Below are positions 36,901 through 46,580 of a stretch of 64,000 bases of DNA, in pieces (the first letter of the stretch is position 1; every line of letters starts with the position of its first letter). The position numbers and the translations under genes were made by a program. Below the pieces are notes generated by a model, which saw only the letters and a program-made list of their open reading frames with translations, did no database searches and was not told the origin of the DNA. Origin of the DNA: Lunularia cruciata (lineage: Eukaryota > Streptophyta > Marchantiopsida > Lunulariales > Lunulariaceae); assembly GCA_948567375.1 (NCBI GenBank), contig OX419756.1, positions 7,879,001-7,943,000 of the forward strand. Reading direction: 5' to 3'.

Positions 36901-38377
36901 AGCCAAAAATTCTTTAGAGCCAATTTTGGAGGTCTAAACAAAAGAATTAGGCCTTGAAAAATGAAATTTTACTTCCCTTCCCTTTTTTTATCAAGATTTT
37001 TCCAATAGTACCTATTCCATGCTATTTTGAGCTTCTTGTAGGAAGATTCCACAAAATAGTCCCTCTGGTCAAACTTGTTTGCCCAACCATATAGGACAAG
37101 GATCTATATATCACCAATCCATGTATCTAATCCAAAGGTGTAGCTTCCTTGAGGGGATCCTTTTTGCTATATCATAAAGACAAGGTGCTTCTTTGGAGCA
37201 TTGGAGTTTGTTGAGAGTTCCAATCTTGTGTACTTTTGGGGTTGTTGCATTAGGTTGTAAGAGGCATTCCTATATGGATTGTATTCCATAGCCTTGGTAT
37301 TGATGACTGAATGAAACAAAAAGGAATTATTCCTTTCAAGATCAAGATTAATTGGCAATAGTGTATGCAACAAAAGTGTGGTAACATTGTCTCTTGGAGA
37401 AAAAAATGATAATGTAGACCAATCACAAACTCTTGTTGCAAACCTTACATTTGGAGCACATGAAGAGTCATTGATGATGGAACAACTATAATTGTTTGAC
37501 ATCAATCTTGAATACAAACCAAGAAGTTCCATGTCACTCTTGATGCCTTGTCATGACAAGTTGATTTGAAGACTCCTCTTGAATCTTTGACAACAATAGC
37601 AATTATCATAGTGTTGATTGACTCAAAGGTCCATATCAAGTCTAGGACTACTTTACAATCAGGCCCTTTCTTTCAGTTGGTAAGAAGTTGTCTTGCAGCA
37701 CATGACAAGGATTACAACACTTTCTCCTTCAAGAAGGGCCTTTTATTCTATGAAAACCAGATCTATGTTCCAATGTGGGCGATTTACAACTTGTGTGGCT
37801 TCAAGAGGTCCATGACTTACCAATTATTGGTCAAGTGGGGATGGATAGGACCTTAAGTACCCTACAATGTCAATGGTGGTGGCCCAACATGGCACAAGAA
37901 GTTTGAGAGTTTGTTTGATCTTGTGAGAGTTGCCAATGCAACAAAGCCAATAACCAAAAGCCAAGTAGACTCTTTCAACCACTGCCTATTTCATATGCCC
38001 ATTAGGAACATTTGAGCTAAAACCTCATTACATCCTTGCTAAAAATATACCAAGGCCATACCACCATCATAGTGTTTGTCAATAGCTCAGCAAGTAGACA
38101 TATGGCATCTATCATAGACATAGTTGATGCTCAAACATAGGCCAAGATCTACTTTGACACCATCTTCAAACACTATTGGTCATCGAGTTCTCATCTCTAA
38201 TCATGATTTTCACTTTATTGGTTAAATTTTGACAAGCAATTTTCAATCTCCTTGGCATTGAGCTTGCATTATTACAATCTATCATCCTCAAATTGATGAA
38301 CAAATAAAATGAGTAAATTCTACTTTGGAAGATATGCTTACCATGTTAGGACCAAGTTTATGAACTTAGAAAATTTC
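33998..38377 (+). pseudogene. A5 gag-pol remnant
   Basis: The leader module starts with MDGIYGPPNPLPPNHWNF at about 34010. Gag (about 34250-35130) is decayed. The protease (about 35230-35520) has lost its active site. The RT (about 35860-36330) ends with an FLDEILIYS variant (FLDD to FLDE). RNase H (about 36350-37500) is split by a family B LTR. The integrase (about 37570-38340) has Lys (AAA, 38307-38309) at the catalytic Glu position. The integrase ends in unmatched sequence just before the LTR remnant at 38378. Confidence 0.75.
36762..37247 (+). repeat. Diverged family B solo LTR inside A5
   Basis: About 485 bp resembling the B1 LTR (the ACATGATGG, CACCAAAAG, CTTCTACTAATAG and TATATCATAAAGA landmarks). 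It has a single copy of the 156-bp unit that is doubled in B1. The ends are approximate. Confidence 0.7.
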
Positions 38378-38449
38378 CAATGTGGTTTCCATTTTGAATT
38401 CTCTTGAACATCTTCCATTCTCCTATTTCCCTCCTTAGTCTTTTGTATA

Positions 38450-38920
38450 TAAAGGTCATTCTCTCCTCTAATAACCTCCCTCACCCTCATGAAACCTAAG
38501 TTTGTAAACTTGCTCCAACTTGGATAGGTCCATTTGATATCATTTAGATAATTTCTACTATTACTTACAAACTTGCATATCATATCATATTAAGATCATA
38601 TTAAGATCCATCTTGTCTCCCATTTTTTGAAATTCAAAAATTTGTTTCTACCCATCTTCCTTTCCTACTTATACCCAACTTCCTCCTCCTCAATCCCTTT
38701 TAACAATCATGAAGAATATAAAGTCGATCATAATCTTGCTCAAAGAGCCATCCAATGTGTTCACCATTAATACATTGAGTATTAGGTCCTTTGGAAGGGA
38801 TATTCACTTCACAACACTCCATGTAAACCTCTTTTCTTGTCTCCAAAATGCTCAAACAACCATACATAGTTTGATAGCTCCATAGCAATGAGGATGTCAC
38901 CATCTAGCGATGGAAGAATA
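38450..38920 (+). pseudogene. A0 integrase C-terminus and chromodomain
   Basis: The region encodes the integrase end (APTWIGPFDI-type) and, near 38720-38850, a decayed chromodomain, followed by a purine-rich stretch (GCGATGGAAGAATA) abutting the 3' LTR. Confidence 0.75.
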
Positions 38921-39378
38921 TGTAATAATATGGGGTTAGCAAAAGAGTTAGTAAGACAAGCTAACTATAGCTAGGATTCTAAGAATTTCTAGATTTTAAG
39001 AATTTTAAGAATGTTCTAGAAGCATCCAGAATTATTTTGATAGAATCTTCTAGAAGTACCTAGGAAACTTCTTGGTACCTTCTAAGGATTAGGTAACTTG
39101 TACATCAAGTTAATGGTTGACTTAGCTTGTATGCCAAGTAAATAGCTATTAGAAGGAAACTTCCTTGGAATCTTATCTAACTAGCTTAGCTTGCACTCCA
39201 AGAAGGTAGCTTTGAGAAGGAGTTTTCTTGGAAGCTTCTCAAGAGCCTTGTATTGTTTCACTATAAATGCCAAAACTCAATTCATGCTAGGCATTTTGAG
39301 TCTCTCTCACTTGAGTGCTCCAATGTGATCTTCCACTTTGATCTTACATTCTTGTATTTCTCTCCTCGGTCTTTTAGA
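38921..39378 (+). repeat. 3' LTR of A0
   Basis: 458 bp, TGTAATAATATGG to CTTTTAGA, followed by AATTG, the partner of AATAG at 8111-8115. Confidence 0.8.
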
Positions 39379-39646
39379 AATTGTAAAATGAAAGGTGTGA
39401 GATCCTCAATAGAAAAATATGTGACATTTAGATCAAAGAGACTCCATTTAAATTAACATGATCAATAGTAGGTGTGTATTGAAAAAGTCAACTATATGAT
39501 CTACAATTTGATTGCATGTAAGGAGTATGGGATGCTAAATGAGAAGTTTTGCATATGATGGCTCCCTTAAGTCCTCATTCTAAAGAAAAAAATAGAGATA
39601 TCACAAGATATTCTATTGAAAGCATTCTCATAGAAAAGAATATAAT

Positions 39647-40498
39647 TGTAATAATATGGATTTTGTAGGAGCTAAATATAGCTAATAGGAGGTAGGACAA
39701 GCATATATTCAGGAAATACTAAGAATATTTTAGAAGGATTCAAGAAGCTCCTAAAAACTTTCCAATAATTGAGTTACTTGTATGTCAAGCAAACGGTTGG
39801 CTTAGCGTTTATGTCAAGTAAATGCCTATCTTAGCTTTTATGTCAAGTAAATGGCTAGTTCAACTTACATGTCAAGTAAACAATTAACTTATCTTGCATT
39901 CCAAGAAAGTGTAAAATATAGAAGAACATGGAAAGAAATAGTAGAATGGAAGGTCAAGTCACATTGAAACTCTCAATTGAGGGAATTTTGAATGCTTAGC
40001 ATGAGCTTGGGCTTGGGTATTAAGAGCAAAGCAATACAATGTTCTTGAGAAACTTCCTTCTCAAAGCAATCATCTTGGAGTGCAAGCTAAGCTACTTGAG
40101 AAGTTGCCAAAGAAACTTCCTTATGGAAGTCACCTACTTGGCATACAAGCTAAGCTAGTTGTTAACTTGATGTGCAAGTTACCTAATTCTTGGAAGATGC
40201 TTGGAAGCTTCTCACCCCAAAGCTTCATAGATGCTTCTAGTGTATTCTATCATGAAGTTTCCTAGATGCTTCTAGTATTTGTAGGTTATGCTAGTTCTAC
40301 CTTATTTTTGCTATATGTAATTGATTCTACAAACTCCTTAGTTTCTACTAACTCTTCTGTTAACTCCGTATTATTACAAAAAGCAACTTCTAGAAGACAA
40401 TTTCCTTGGGAACTCTTTGTACCTAGATTGCTATAAATACCAAAACACATACTCATAGTAGACATTTGGAGTTTCACTCATTTGATTGTATATTGTGA
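39647..40498 (+). repeat. Solo family A LTR (3'-truncated) split by an inverted solo LTR
   Basis: A forward LTR starts with TGTAATAATATGG at 39647 and runs to 39909. It resumes at 40379 and stops about 50 bp before the expected LTR end, at about 40498. The interruption is an inverted LTR at 39910-40378. Confidence 0.8.
39910..40378 (-). repeat. Inverted solo family A LTR nested in another LTR
   Basis: 469 bp, TGTAAAATATAG to TATTATTACA on the plus strand. The flanks GAAAG (39905-39909) and AAAAG (40379-40383) match at 4/5. Confidence 0.82.
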
Positions 40499-43200
40499 TA
40501 GCATGTTCCTTATTGCCTCCTTTCCTTGAGTCGCAGTAAATTCCTACATTAGAGGCACGACCAAGCTTAATCTCTCCGTGCATTAGCTAACCCAATAATT
40601 TATAAACCATTTTGGTAGTCTCAATACCTATACGAATCTAACAATTTATGTGAGTAAAGGTGGTATTTACCTTTTCTTCCAACTTTATTTGCGAAACTCT
40701 ACCATGCCATTGGAAGTGAACACCAAATCGGCTTTGGTGCGTATTGTAGAGCCATGTTAAACTAATATAAGAACGCGATTTCCAACAGTAACTTATCTCT
40801 TAAAACGTCAACATATCTATTAAGACTATCGAGAGAGCGTGGGCACGAAGGTATGGTCCTTTATTTGCTAAATTAAACTTATACATGGAGCATCTATCAA
40901 ACAACACAAGGATAAAAATTAACGGTTCAATTAGAGTAAAATCTACTAATATTCGAAACATAAATCTATTTTCGTGTATTTAAATTGTCATAACAATGCA
41001 AGTCAAATAGTATATATCTTCTTGGAGCATCCTACAAAATATCATCTAATGCGATTTATTTTTTATTGCATCGGCCCTTGCTCTCTAAAGAATAATAACT
41101 ACACTCTATAAACTAGGAAATGAAAATAATACCTATTTTCTAATAGAATATATTTTCTAATACAATCCCTAACAAATGCGTTGACCTCCATATACAGTTT
41201 CAATACTAGAAGAACAGAGATAAAACTAAATGAGACTAGATAAGATGGTTTCGAATATCGGTAAATTGATATAAGATGTTGCTTAAACTACAATCTTTGT
41301 ATTGCAATACTTTGTCAAAGTTGTCAAAAAAAAAGGAGGAATGATCACCATCGAAGGCTCCGTGTTCGATACATGTCAATTTTTAATGAACGAACTGATT
41401 CCGATCATGAAACATACCATTATCTGAAATTACATATGGTCACACGTTACTCAGATCATGGCATACCCTACCCTTCTATAATCGATGTAAGGTCTATCAC
41501 ACTGTTGTATGTAAGCCTCATTGTAAGGACCATGCTAGGGTCTACAATCAAACACTTCCCAGGTGCTGAATAAAACTCAGCCAATAAAAGCGGTGCATTA
41601 TCATTTGATCCTCGTGGTACAGTACATTCGTTTTCATTTTCAGATGATGGATAGACGAGGTCGAGTACAGTACTTGTTTTTTCTTGTGCTTATGTTGTAC
41701 GGGCATAGAACGGCAGAGATGGACTCTAACGGTAACACAATTTGGCACATAGATTTCACGGCACCCCGAGTTGGCAGAATGACTTACAATACGCCTTTAC
41801 CTTGACGTGGCGCACGAGTCCTACTTGGCACCTAATGTCACGAGCAACTACTCTGTTTCTGGCATTACGTACTGTACTTGCAGGATCCAGTTTCACGTAC
41901 AACATAGCCTCCCATCTCCTTTTGTCGTGGTAATTAGAAATTTTATTAGTTGAGGTCTTTTGAAATGACTGTTACTTGCAAGATTTGGAGAACTATGACT
42001 GATCTATAATTATCGTAGAATGTAGGATTTTAGAATGATCAGATGATTCATCTATCATGCACATGGAATCATGGAATTTCAGTGGGGATGGTGCCTATGC
42101 AGAACAGATCATCCATGTTCGGCCTGGGCCGGGATGCTAGGTGGATGGGTGAAGTTATACATTCCTAACACAATATTTAAACAGAGTTGTGGATGGGAAT
42201 CCAGATCGCAGCTAGAAATAAAGTTCCAAATTGAATAAAGAATGCGGCAATAATTGCGGCACGAATTGCGGCCAGATTGGAGTTCCATCGGGAGAACATA
42301 GATTTTCAAGCTAAAAGAACAAACTGTCTTCTTGAACAAAATAAGTGAAGTCGGGGGAAGAAAATAACCCTTTGAAGTTAAAAGAGTAACTGCTTTATTG
42401 AACAAAAGAAAACAAGTTGGACTTTCAAGCCGGATGGACAATTCGGCACGGAAATCGAGCTCGAAGCACAAGCCTTTGAAACATTGTCCGAACTTTTGGT
42501 TTTTACGTCGACTGTACTATCTGCCACTTGCATTTTCTATGCACAGAGTAGAGCTAATGTGCTTATAAGAGCCTCGCTTGCCCACACGGAGCCGCCAATG
42601 CCAACTATGACAAAATATAACTCGTCGGACAACTTGGCATCGAGGGGTACTGGTTAAGTCCATCTCTCATTTCTACTACGGCAAGATACATTGGTAGCGA
42701 AATACAACAGTGTCACAGGGGTGTTATTACAACTCCAGAGCTTCAAACGAGATCTAGTAGGATCTTTTCGTCGTCGTGGTGGTGCAGTGCCCATCAACAA
42801 TCTTCCTAGTAACCTGGAGTCATCCTGCGGCGAGTACTACAGCCGAAACCAAGCAAAGGCAACATCCTAATTCCAGTCGGTAACACGGCGCTTGCAGGAA
42901 TCAGACTCGTCTGCAAGGTGAAGTATGAGCTCATCAGTAACATGTATTAAAATCATCTCCACAGCGCATCATGGTCTTGCATAATCCTAGTTGACTACAG
43001 AAGCACAAGGATGTAATCAGCTGGAATGAAACCTAGCATGGGCTACCGGGCCCTAGGATTGCAATTGAAATTGATCCGATAAGATTTCGACTCTGTACTC
43101 GATACTTCCAGAATGCGCGATACCGTGGAGTCATGGGCTAACGGACGAGTCAATGGATTCTGCGAGCAACTGTAGTATATATGTTCGGGTGAGTGATACA
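40499..43200. other. Intergenic region, no recognised gene
   Basis: No homology-bearing frame is found. A 67-bp direct repeat is visible at 42303-42344 and 42370-42410 (AAGCTAAAAGAACAAACTG-like against AAGTTAAAAGAGTAACTG-like). The region could hold non-coding RNA or a diverged gene, but nothing in the sequence supports a call. Confidence 0.4.
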
Positions 43201-43201
43201 A

Positions 43202-44416
43202 CTATAGTATTTGATCACCCTTGCTGGTGGGATGTTGATCTTGTTTCATTACCATTGGCACGGAATTGATCATTGAAGGAGTAGAAGGGAACTCAATGCG
43301 ATTAAATTCCTCGGGATGGCCCTCTTTCTCGTGGCAAAGACCGCAAAGATCGTAGTTATATTTCCTGAAATTATACGAGAATACAAATGTTAAAAAAAAT
43401 AATTTCTCTGCCGTTTCATTCCTACCACACCTCTTCCTCTCTCCTGCACCGCAGCAAATCTAAGAGATCGAGATATCTTTCGCTTACTTGATGGACTTGA
43501 ATCTCGGTCCCACAATCGGATTCATTTGACATGCGTCACACTGAACCCCCATGTGTGTCACGGGTTCTTTTGCCTTGCCGGCATCATGGACGTTGGACTG
43601 CGCAGTTGCTCCAGTGGCGTTGTCACTCGATACGACATTCTCGGCATTCACCGAAAGTTTCGCCTTCACTTTATTTACAATATGATCCATCATGTCAGGA
43701 ATTTGCTCCAGAGGCAAAAGGTCCATGAAATATGGCGCAAATGACATAATGATCGTCTCCGCCAACGTCTCGGCATCAAATGTTGTGTCCTTCGAGTCGG
43801 CCCCTGTTTCTTGGCTCTTTGGAGTTCCGAATTCGGTATCAGCTGTAGCTGGAGATGTGTTGCTATCTGGGGACAACAATGTCAATTGTAGACGCAGAGG
43901 ATTGAGTTTCTGCGTAACGCAGGCATCCGTCAGGTCTTGGTCGTTAGCCATTGTCACAACATCATTGTCCACGTCCCGGTAAGTCAATTTCACTTGTGCA
44001 TTGATGGGAAGGTTGAATACATCACGAACTCTTGCTTCGACTTCCCCAAAAGATAAATTATCCTCTCCCGAGCGGCTGGAAACAACGCGGCGGAGAATGC
44101 CCTCATGTTCAACCTGTGGATCGAAATAGAGAAAGTGCGTCAGCCCAATTTGTTGGTTATAAACTTACAGAGAGCTTACAAACAATCCATCTAGATTGCC
44201 TAGTCAAACTTGTAACTATACGATCTTGGTTGGATGAAACTGCTATAAACATCTGCGAGATTTCATCTAGCAATCAAAAAAAGATTCAGCTCTGGACTAC
44301 TGCCAAGGGAAATAATTCAACGGCATATACACACATGCACAGTGTTGACGTTGTAAAATGTTGTGAAGTGCCTGCCATATGTTGTCACTTACCTTGAGAA
44401 TATAATTGAAAGCCAT
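43202..44416 (-). CDS. Short NBR1-like PB1-ZZ protein, copy 3
   Basis: The exons are 44393-44416 (MAFNYILK), 43488-44113 and 43253-43364, giving 254 codons in phase. Exon 1 is two codons longer than in the other three copies. PB1 has EGILRRV on the basic face and the OPCA segment YRDVDNDVVTMANDQDLTDA. The linker keeps a helical motif (QIPDMMD), and the ZZ finger shows CDAC and YDLCGLC. At 43252 a GTAATG sits at the conserved exon 3 boundary but is a weak donor. Without splicing, translation adds 16 residues to a TAG at 43202-43204 (270 residues). No FW or UBA exon is seen in the 2.7 kb downstream. It stands head-to-head with full-length NBR1. A PB1-only partner of NBR1 is a reasonable inference, not shown here. 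Confidence 0.8.
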
Positions 44417-44449
44417 GGTGAAATTACCTACAATCTAATCCTTCGATTC

Positions 44450-44468
44450 CGCGTTCCTGTAAGCCACG
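44450..44468 (-). promoter_or_regulatory. Leader element, proximal copy, NBR1-like copy 3
   Basis: In gene sense this reads CGTGGCTTACAGGAACGCG, 33 bp before the ATG at 44416. The C-to-T change in the left arm still allows a G-U pair with the right arm. Confidence 0.6.
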
Positions 44469-44550
44469 AAAGTTCTGAAATATCGGAGTGTAAGTGACAA
44501 ATTTCACGGGTATGATCTTAACTTGACTCTCCAAAGCAGACGTGAATTCA

Positions 44551-44569
44551 CGCGTTCCTGTGAGCCGCG
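44551..44569 (-). promoter_or_regulatory. Leader element, distal copy, NBR1-like copy 3
   Basis: In gene sense this reads CGCGGCTCACAGGAACGCG, identical over 19 bp to the distal element of full-length NBR1. It is 57 bp downstream of the TATA-like box. Confidence 0.65.
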
Positions 44570-44626
44570 CTAGCTGAAAGATCAAAAGAGCTCTCCAATC
44601 TGGAAAGAATTTGAGTTCAATCATGA

Positions 44627-44633
44627 TTATATG
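44627..44633 (-). promoter_or_regulatory. TATA-like box, NBR1-like copy 3
   Basis: CATATAA in gene sense, at the position where copies 1 and 2 have TATATAA. Confidence 0.5.
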
Positions 44634-45020
44634 CTCCGTGATTGTAGCCCCTGGCTTGTAACCCACTCTAAAGCAATGCAAGGCTCACAGAGCATCAAGT
44701 TCGGCAATATCCTGTACTGCATGACGAGCATCTCTTCGGACCTAAGCTAAGGATCTCCACGAGCGAACAAGGTGAATAACTGCCGACTTTCACGGAGCAA
44801 TGTTCGCTAAGATCCGGTGAGTTAGTAGCATGTTTGCTACCACAGTTGCATATTCTCGGCAAGGAAGATATCCCGCTGAGGAAAAGCCCGCGGCCAAAGT
44901 TACTAATCCAGGCGGAAAGGGAGATTCTCAAGAATTCTTTCGACGAAACGTGAACCTCTGCTCTACCCGGGAAGAAGGAAACGGAGAGGTCACCTACCGG
45001 CAAAACTCCCACTGAAGTCA

Positions 45021-45051
45021 AGCATCATCAGGGTGGACCCCTGATGATGCT
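45021..45051. repeat. Perfect 13-bp inverted repeat with 5-nt loop
   Basis: AGCATCATCAGGG and its exact reverse complement flank TGGAC. It is not followed by a T run. The stem is too short for a plant microRNA precursor. Confidence 0.7.
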
Positions 45052-45960
45052 GAATGCGTGAGTTCTGTGTTAGAATAGGAAACTTTTGGAGTCTGCCGGC
45101 TTACCTACAGATACAGTAAGTCTCGTACGTCTAGTCAACGTCAACTTTACGATAGCATAACTATAGCGCCGAATCATACTTGGCAGTATATGGCGACTTA
45201 GCTCGGTTGTCTGACTATGTAACCAGCTACTTATCTTTGCAGGTTTGAGTACTAGAAGTTTGAGATTATGAGACCACGTGGAAACTTGAGTCCCAAGTTT
45301 ACATCCGGAGGGACTGTAGCTCAATTCTCAGTTACGCCTGGAATATTCTCGGTTCTCTCAGAATTAGGGTTAGTTTGAGTTTAAAGTTATATTATAAACC
45401 AGTTTATTGCGTCTCAAATAATTTGACCCAACTTAGTGCTGTAAGCCCTATTTATTTCTACATGAAGGATCCGTTTATTTGCAATAATTTTACTCATAGG
45501 GAAGAGTGTTCTTTTTCGTTTTCCTCAAAACATTTTGTGGTGAAATTTTTTCTCAGTGTCGATATAGATGTTGAACCTTTATTTTATTGAAGTGATTTTA
45601 TTTCGATGATGTAAAATATTTAAAATATTAGGAAAGTGAAAAATGCTTCTCTTTCCATGTAAATAGTAAAGTCTAATAAATTACAAGTATACACACATAT
45701 CATTACTTACTACTATACTACCACTTTCAATAACATCCTTTCAATGTATAGTTCTCAATGTATAATTCTCACTGAAAGTACTCCCTTGTCTAAACCATTC
45801 TTTGAGATAATTTCAGTTATTCAAATAATTTCACATATAAGAGTATTAGGTAAGTGCATGTAAGATTTTCTACTAAGTGCAAATGTTCTACTATAGAAGT
45901 CCAATCTCAAGGAAACCAAGAACTGCCCTTTATAGATATAGGGTCGACCGACCGTATCTA

Positions 45961-46120
45961 GTCTTCTAGACGACCTACAGTAGCATTCGTCAGATCTTCG
46001 GGAGGGCTAGTTCGTCCTGAGTTACGGACTCCTCTATACTGGACTCTGTAGCTTGCCTTGTAGACTACCTACTGTAGTTGATATGTCAGATCTTTGGGAA
46101 GGCTAGTTCGTCCTCAGCTT
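45961..46120. repeat. Two imperfect direct repeats, about 96-bp period, upstream of NBR1
   Basis: CGACCTACAGTAG..CAGATCTTCGGGAGGGCTAG at 45970-46010 recurs as CTACCTACTGTAG..CAGATCTTTGGGAAGGCTAG at about 46067-46106, both followed by TTCGTCCT. Possible duplicated regulatory segment. Confidence 0.6.
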
Positions 46121-46306
46121 CTCCTCGTCACTGGACGCGACACCGTAGGAGTCACGAAAATATTGGTAGTTCCAGTATGTTCTGGGAGAATACAGATCTA
46201 TATTTGTTAGCGAACGGGAAGTCCCAAGCCGACAGCTATAGTTGACCGGTTGCCATGGTGTAAGAGTGAAGCCAAAGCTCCCTCATCCAAGAACTGATGG
46301 AGCCTT

Positions 46307-46311
46307 TATAA
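46307..46311 (+). promoter_or_regulatory. TATA box of NBR1
   Basis: TATAA in the context CCTTTATAAGCCC, about 270 bp before the ATG, implying a leader of roughly 240 nt. Confidence 0.55.
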
Positions 46312-46360
46312 GCCCATGAGCCGGGCGGTCATTCCCATCTTTCACCACTCCAATCTTCGG

Positions 46361-46379
46361 CGCGGCTCACAGGAACGCG
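46361..46379 (+). promoter_or_regulatory. Leader element, distal copy, NBR1
   Basis: CGCGGCTCACAGGAACGCG, 50 bp downstream of the TATA box. Confidence 0.65.
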
Positions 46380-46441
46380 TTCGCCCCGCATTTTCGATCG
46401 ATTACGGAATTTCTTCCGTTGTGCATCTTTTGGAGTCCTTT

Positions 46442-46458
46442 GCGGCTCACTGGAACGC
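46442..46458 (+). promoter_or_regulatory. Leader element, proximal copy, NBR1
   Basis: GCGGCTCACTGGAACGC, 80 bp after the distal copy and 122 bp before the ATG; the latter distance is longer than in the minus-strand paralogues. Confidence 0.6.
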
Positions 46459-46580
46459 TCATTGACTCGGTAAATTTATACAGATCGCCTGCGAGAGAAG
46501 GTTTGCAATTGAGGTTACTGGTTAGTGTACGACAGGTTGAGGAGAAAAGGAACTCCTCTCACAAGGAACGAGTGGCGAAG

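Larger units (their letters stand above)
33525..38449 (+). mobile_element. Ty3/gypsy element A5, inserted in A0 integrase C-terminus
   Basis: The 5' LTR is 33525-33984 and the primer site TTGGTATCAGAGC is at 33985-33997. The 3' LTR survives only as its last 72 bp or so (38378-38449). The flanks GATAG and TATAA are a weak match, but A0 integrase stops at 33524 and resumes in register at 38450. A family B solo LTR (36762-37247) lies in its RNase H. One linker unit is present at 35608-35667. Confidence 0.75.
8116..39378 (+). mobile_element. Ty3/gypsy chromovirus A0 (outermost, host of nested insertions)
   Basis: The element runs from a 5' LTR (8116-8513) to a 3' LTR (38921-39378), flanked by AATAG (8111-8115) and AATTG (39379-39383), a 4/5 match. 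The LTR ends are TA..CG and TG..GA, decayed from TG..CA. Its own sequence is in four pieces: 8116-12395, 27463-27530, 33312-33524 and 38450-39378. Read together, the pieces run through the integrase without gap: the 68-bp piece and the next piece continue the integrase core, and the last gives its end and the chromodomain. A1, A4 and A5 fill the gaps. A0 is the oldest element of the stack and has stops and frameshifts throughout. Confidence 0.85.
44640..46300. other. Divergent intergenic region between copy 3 and NBR1
   Basis: A shared 1.7-kb upstream region without a recognised gene. It contains a perfect 13-bp hairpin (45021-45051), an AT-rich middle (45370-45900) and a 96-bp direct repeat (45961-46120). 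Confidence 0.5.

Noticed and set aside
33525..39378. A5 5' LTR as the 3' LTR of A0
   Set aside because: It is followed by a primer-binding site and gag, while a better A0 3' LTR with chromodomain before it and a matching flank lies at 38921-39378.
42109..42471. Minus-strand open frame of 120 codons as a gene
   Set aside because: The translation shows no recognisable domain and covers the 67-bp direct repeat; no supporting exons.
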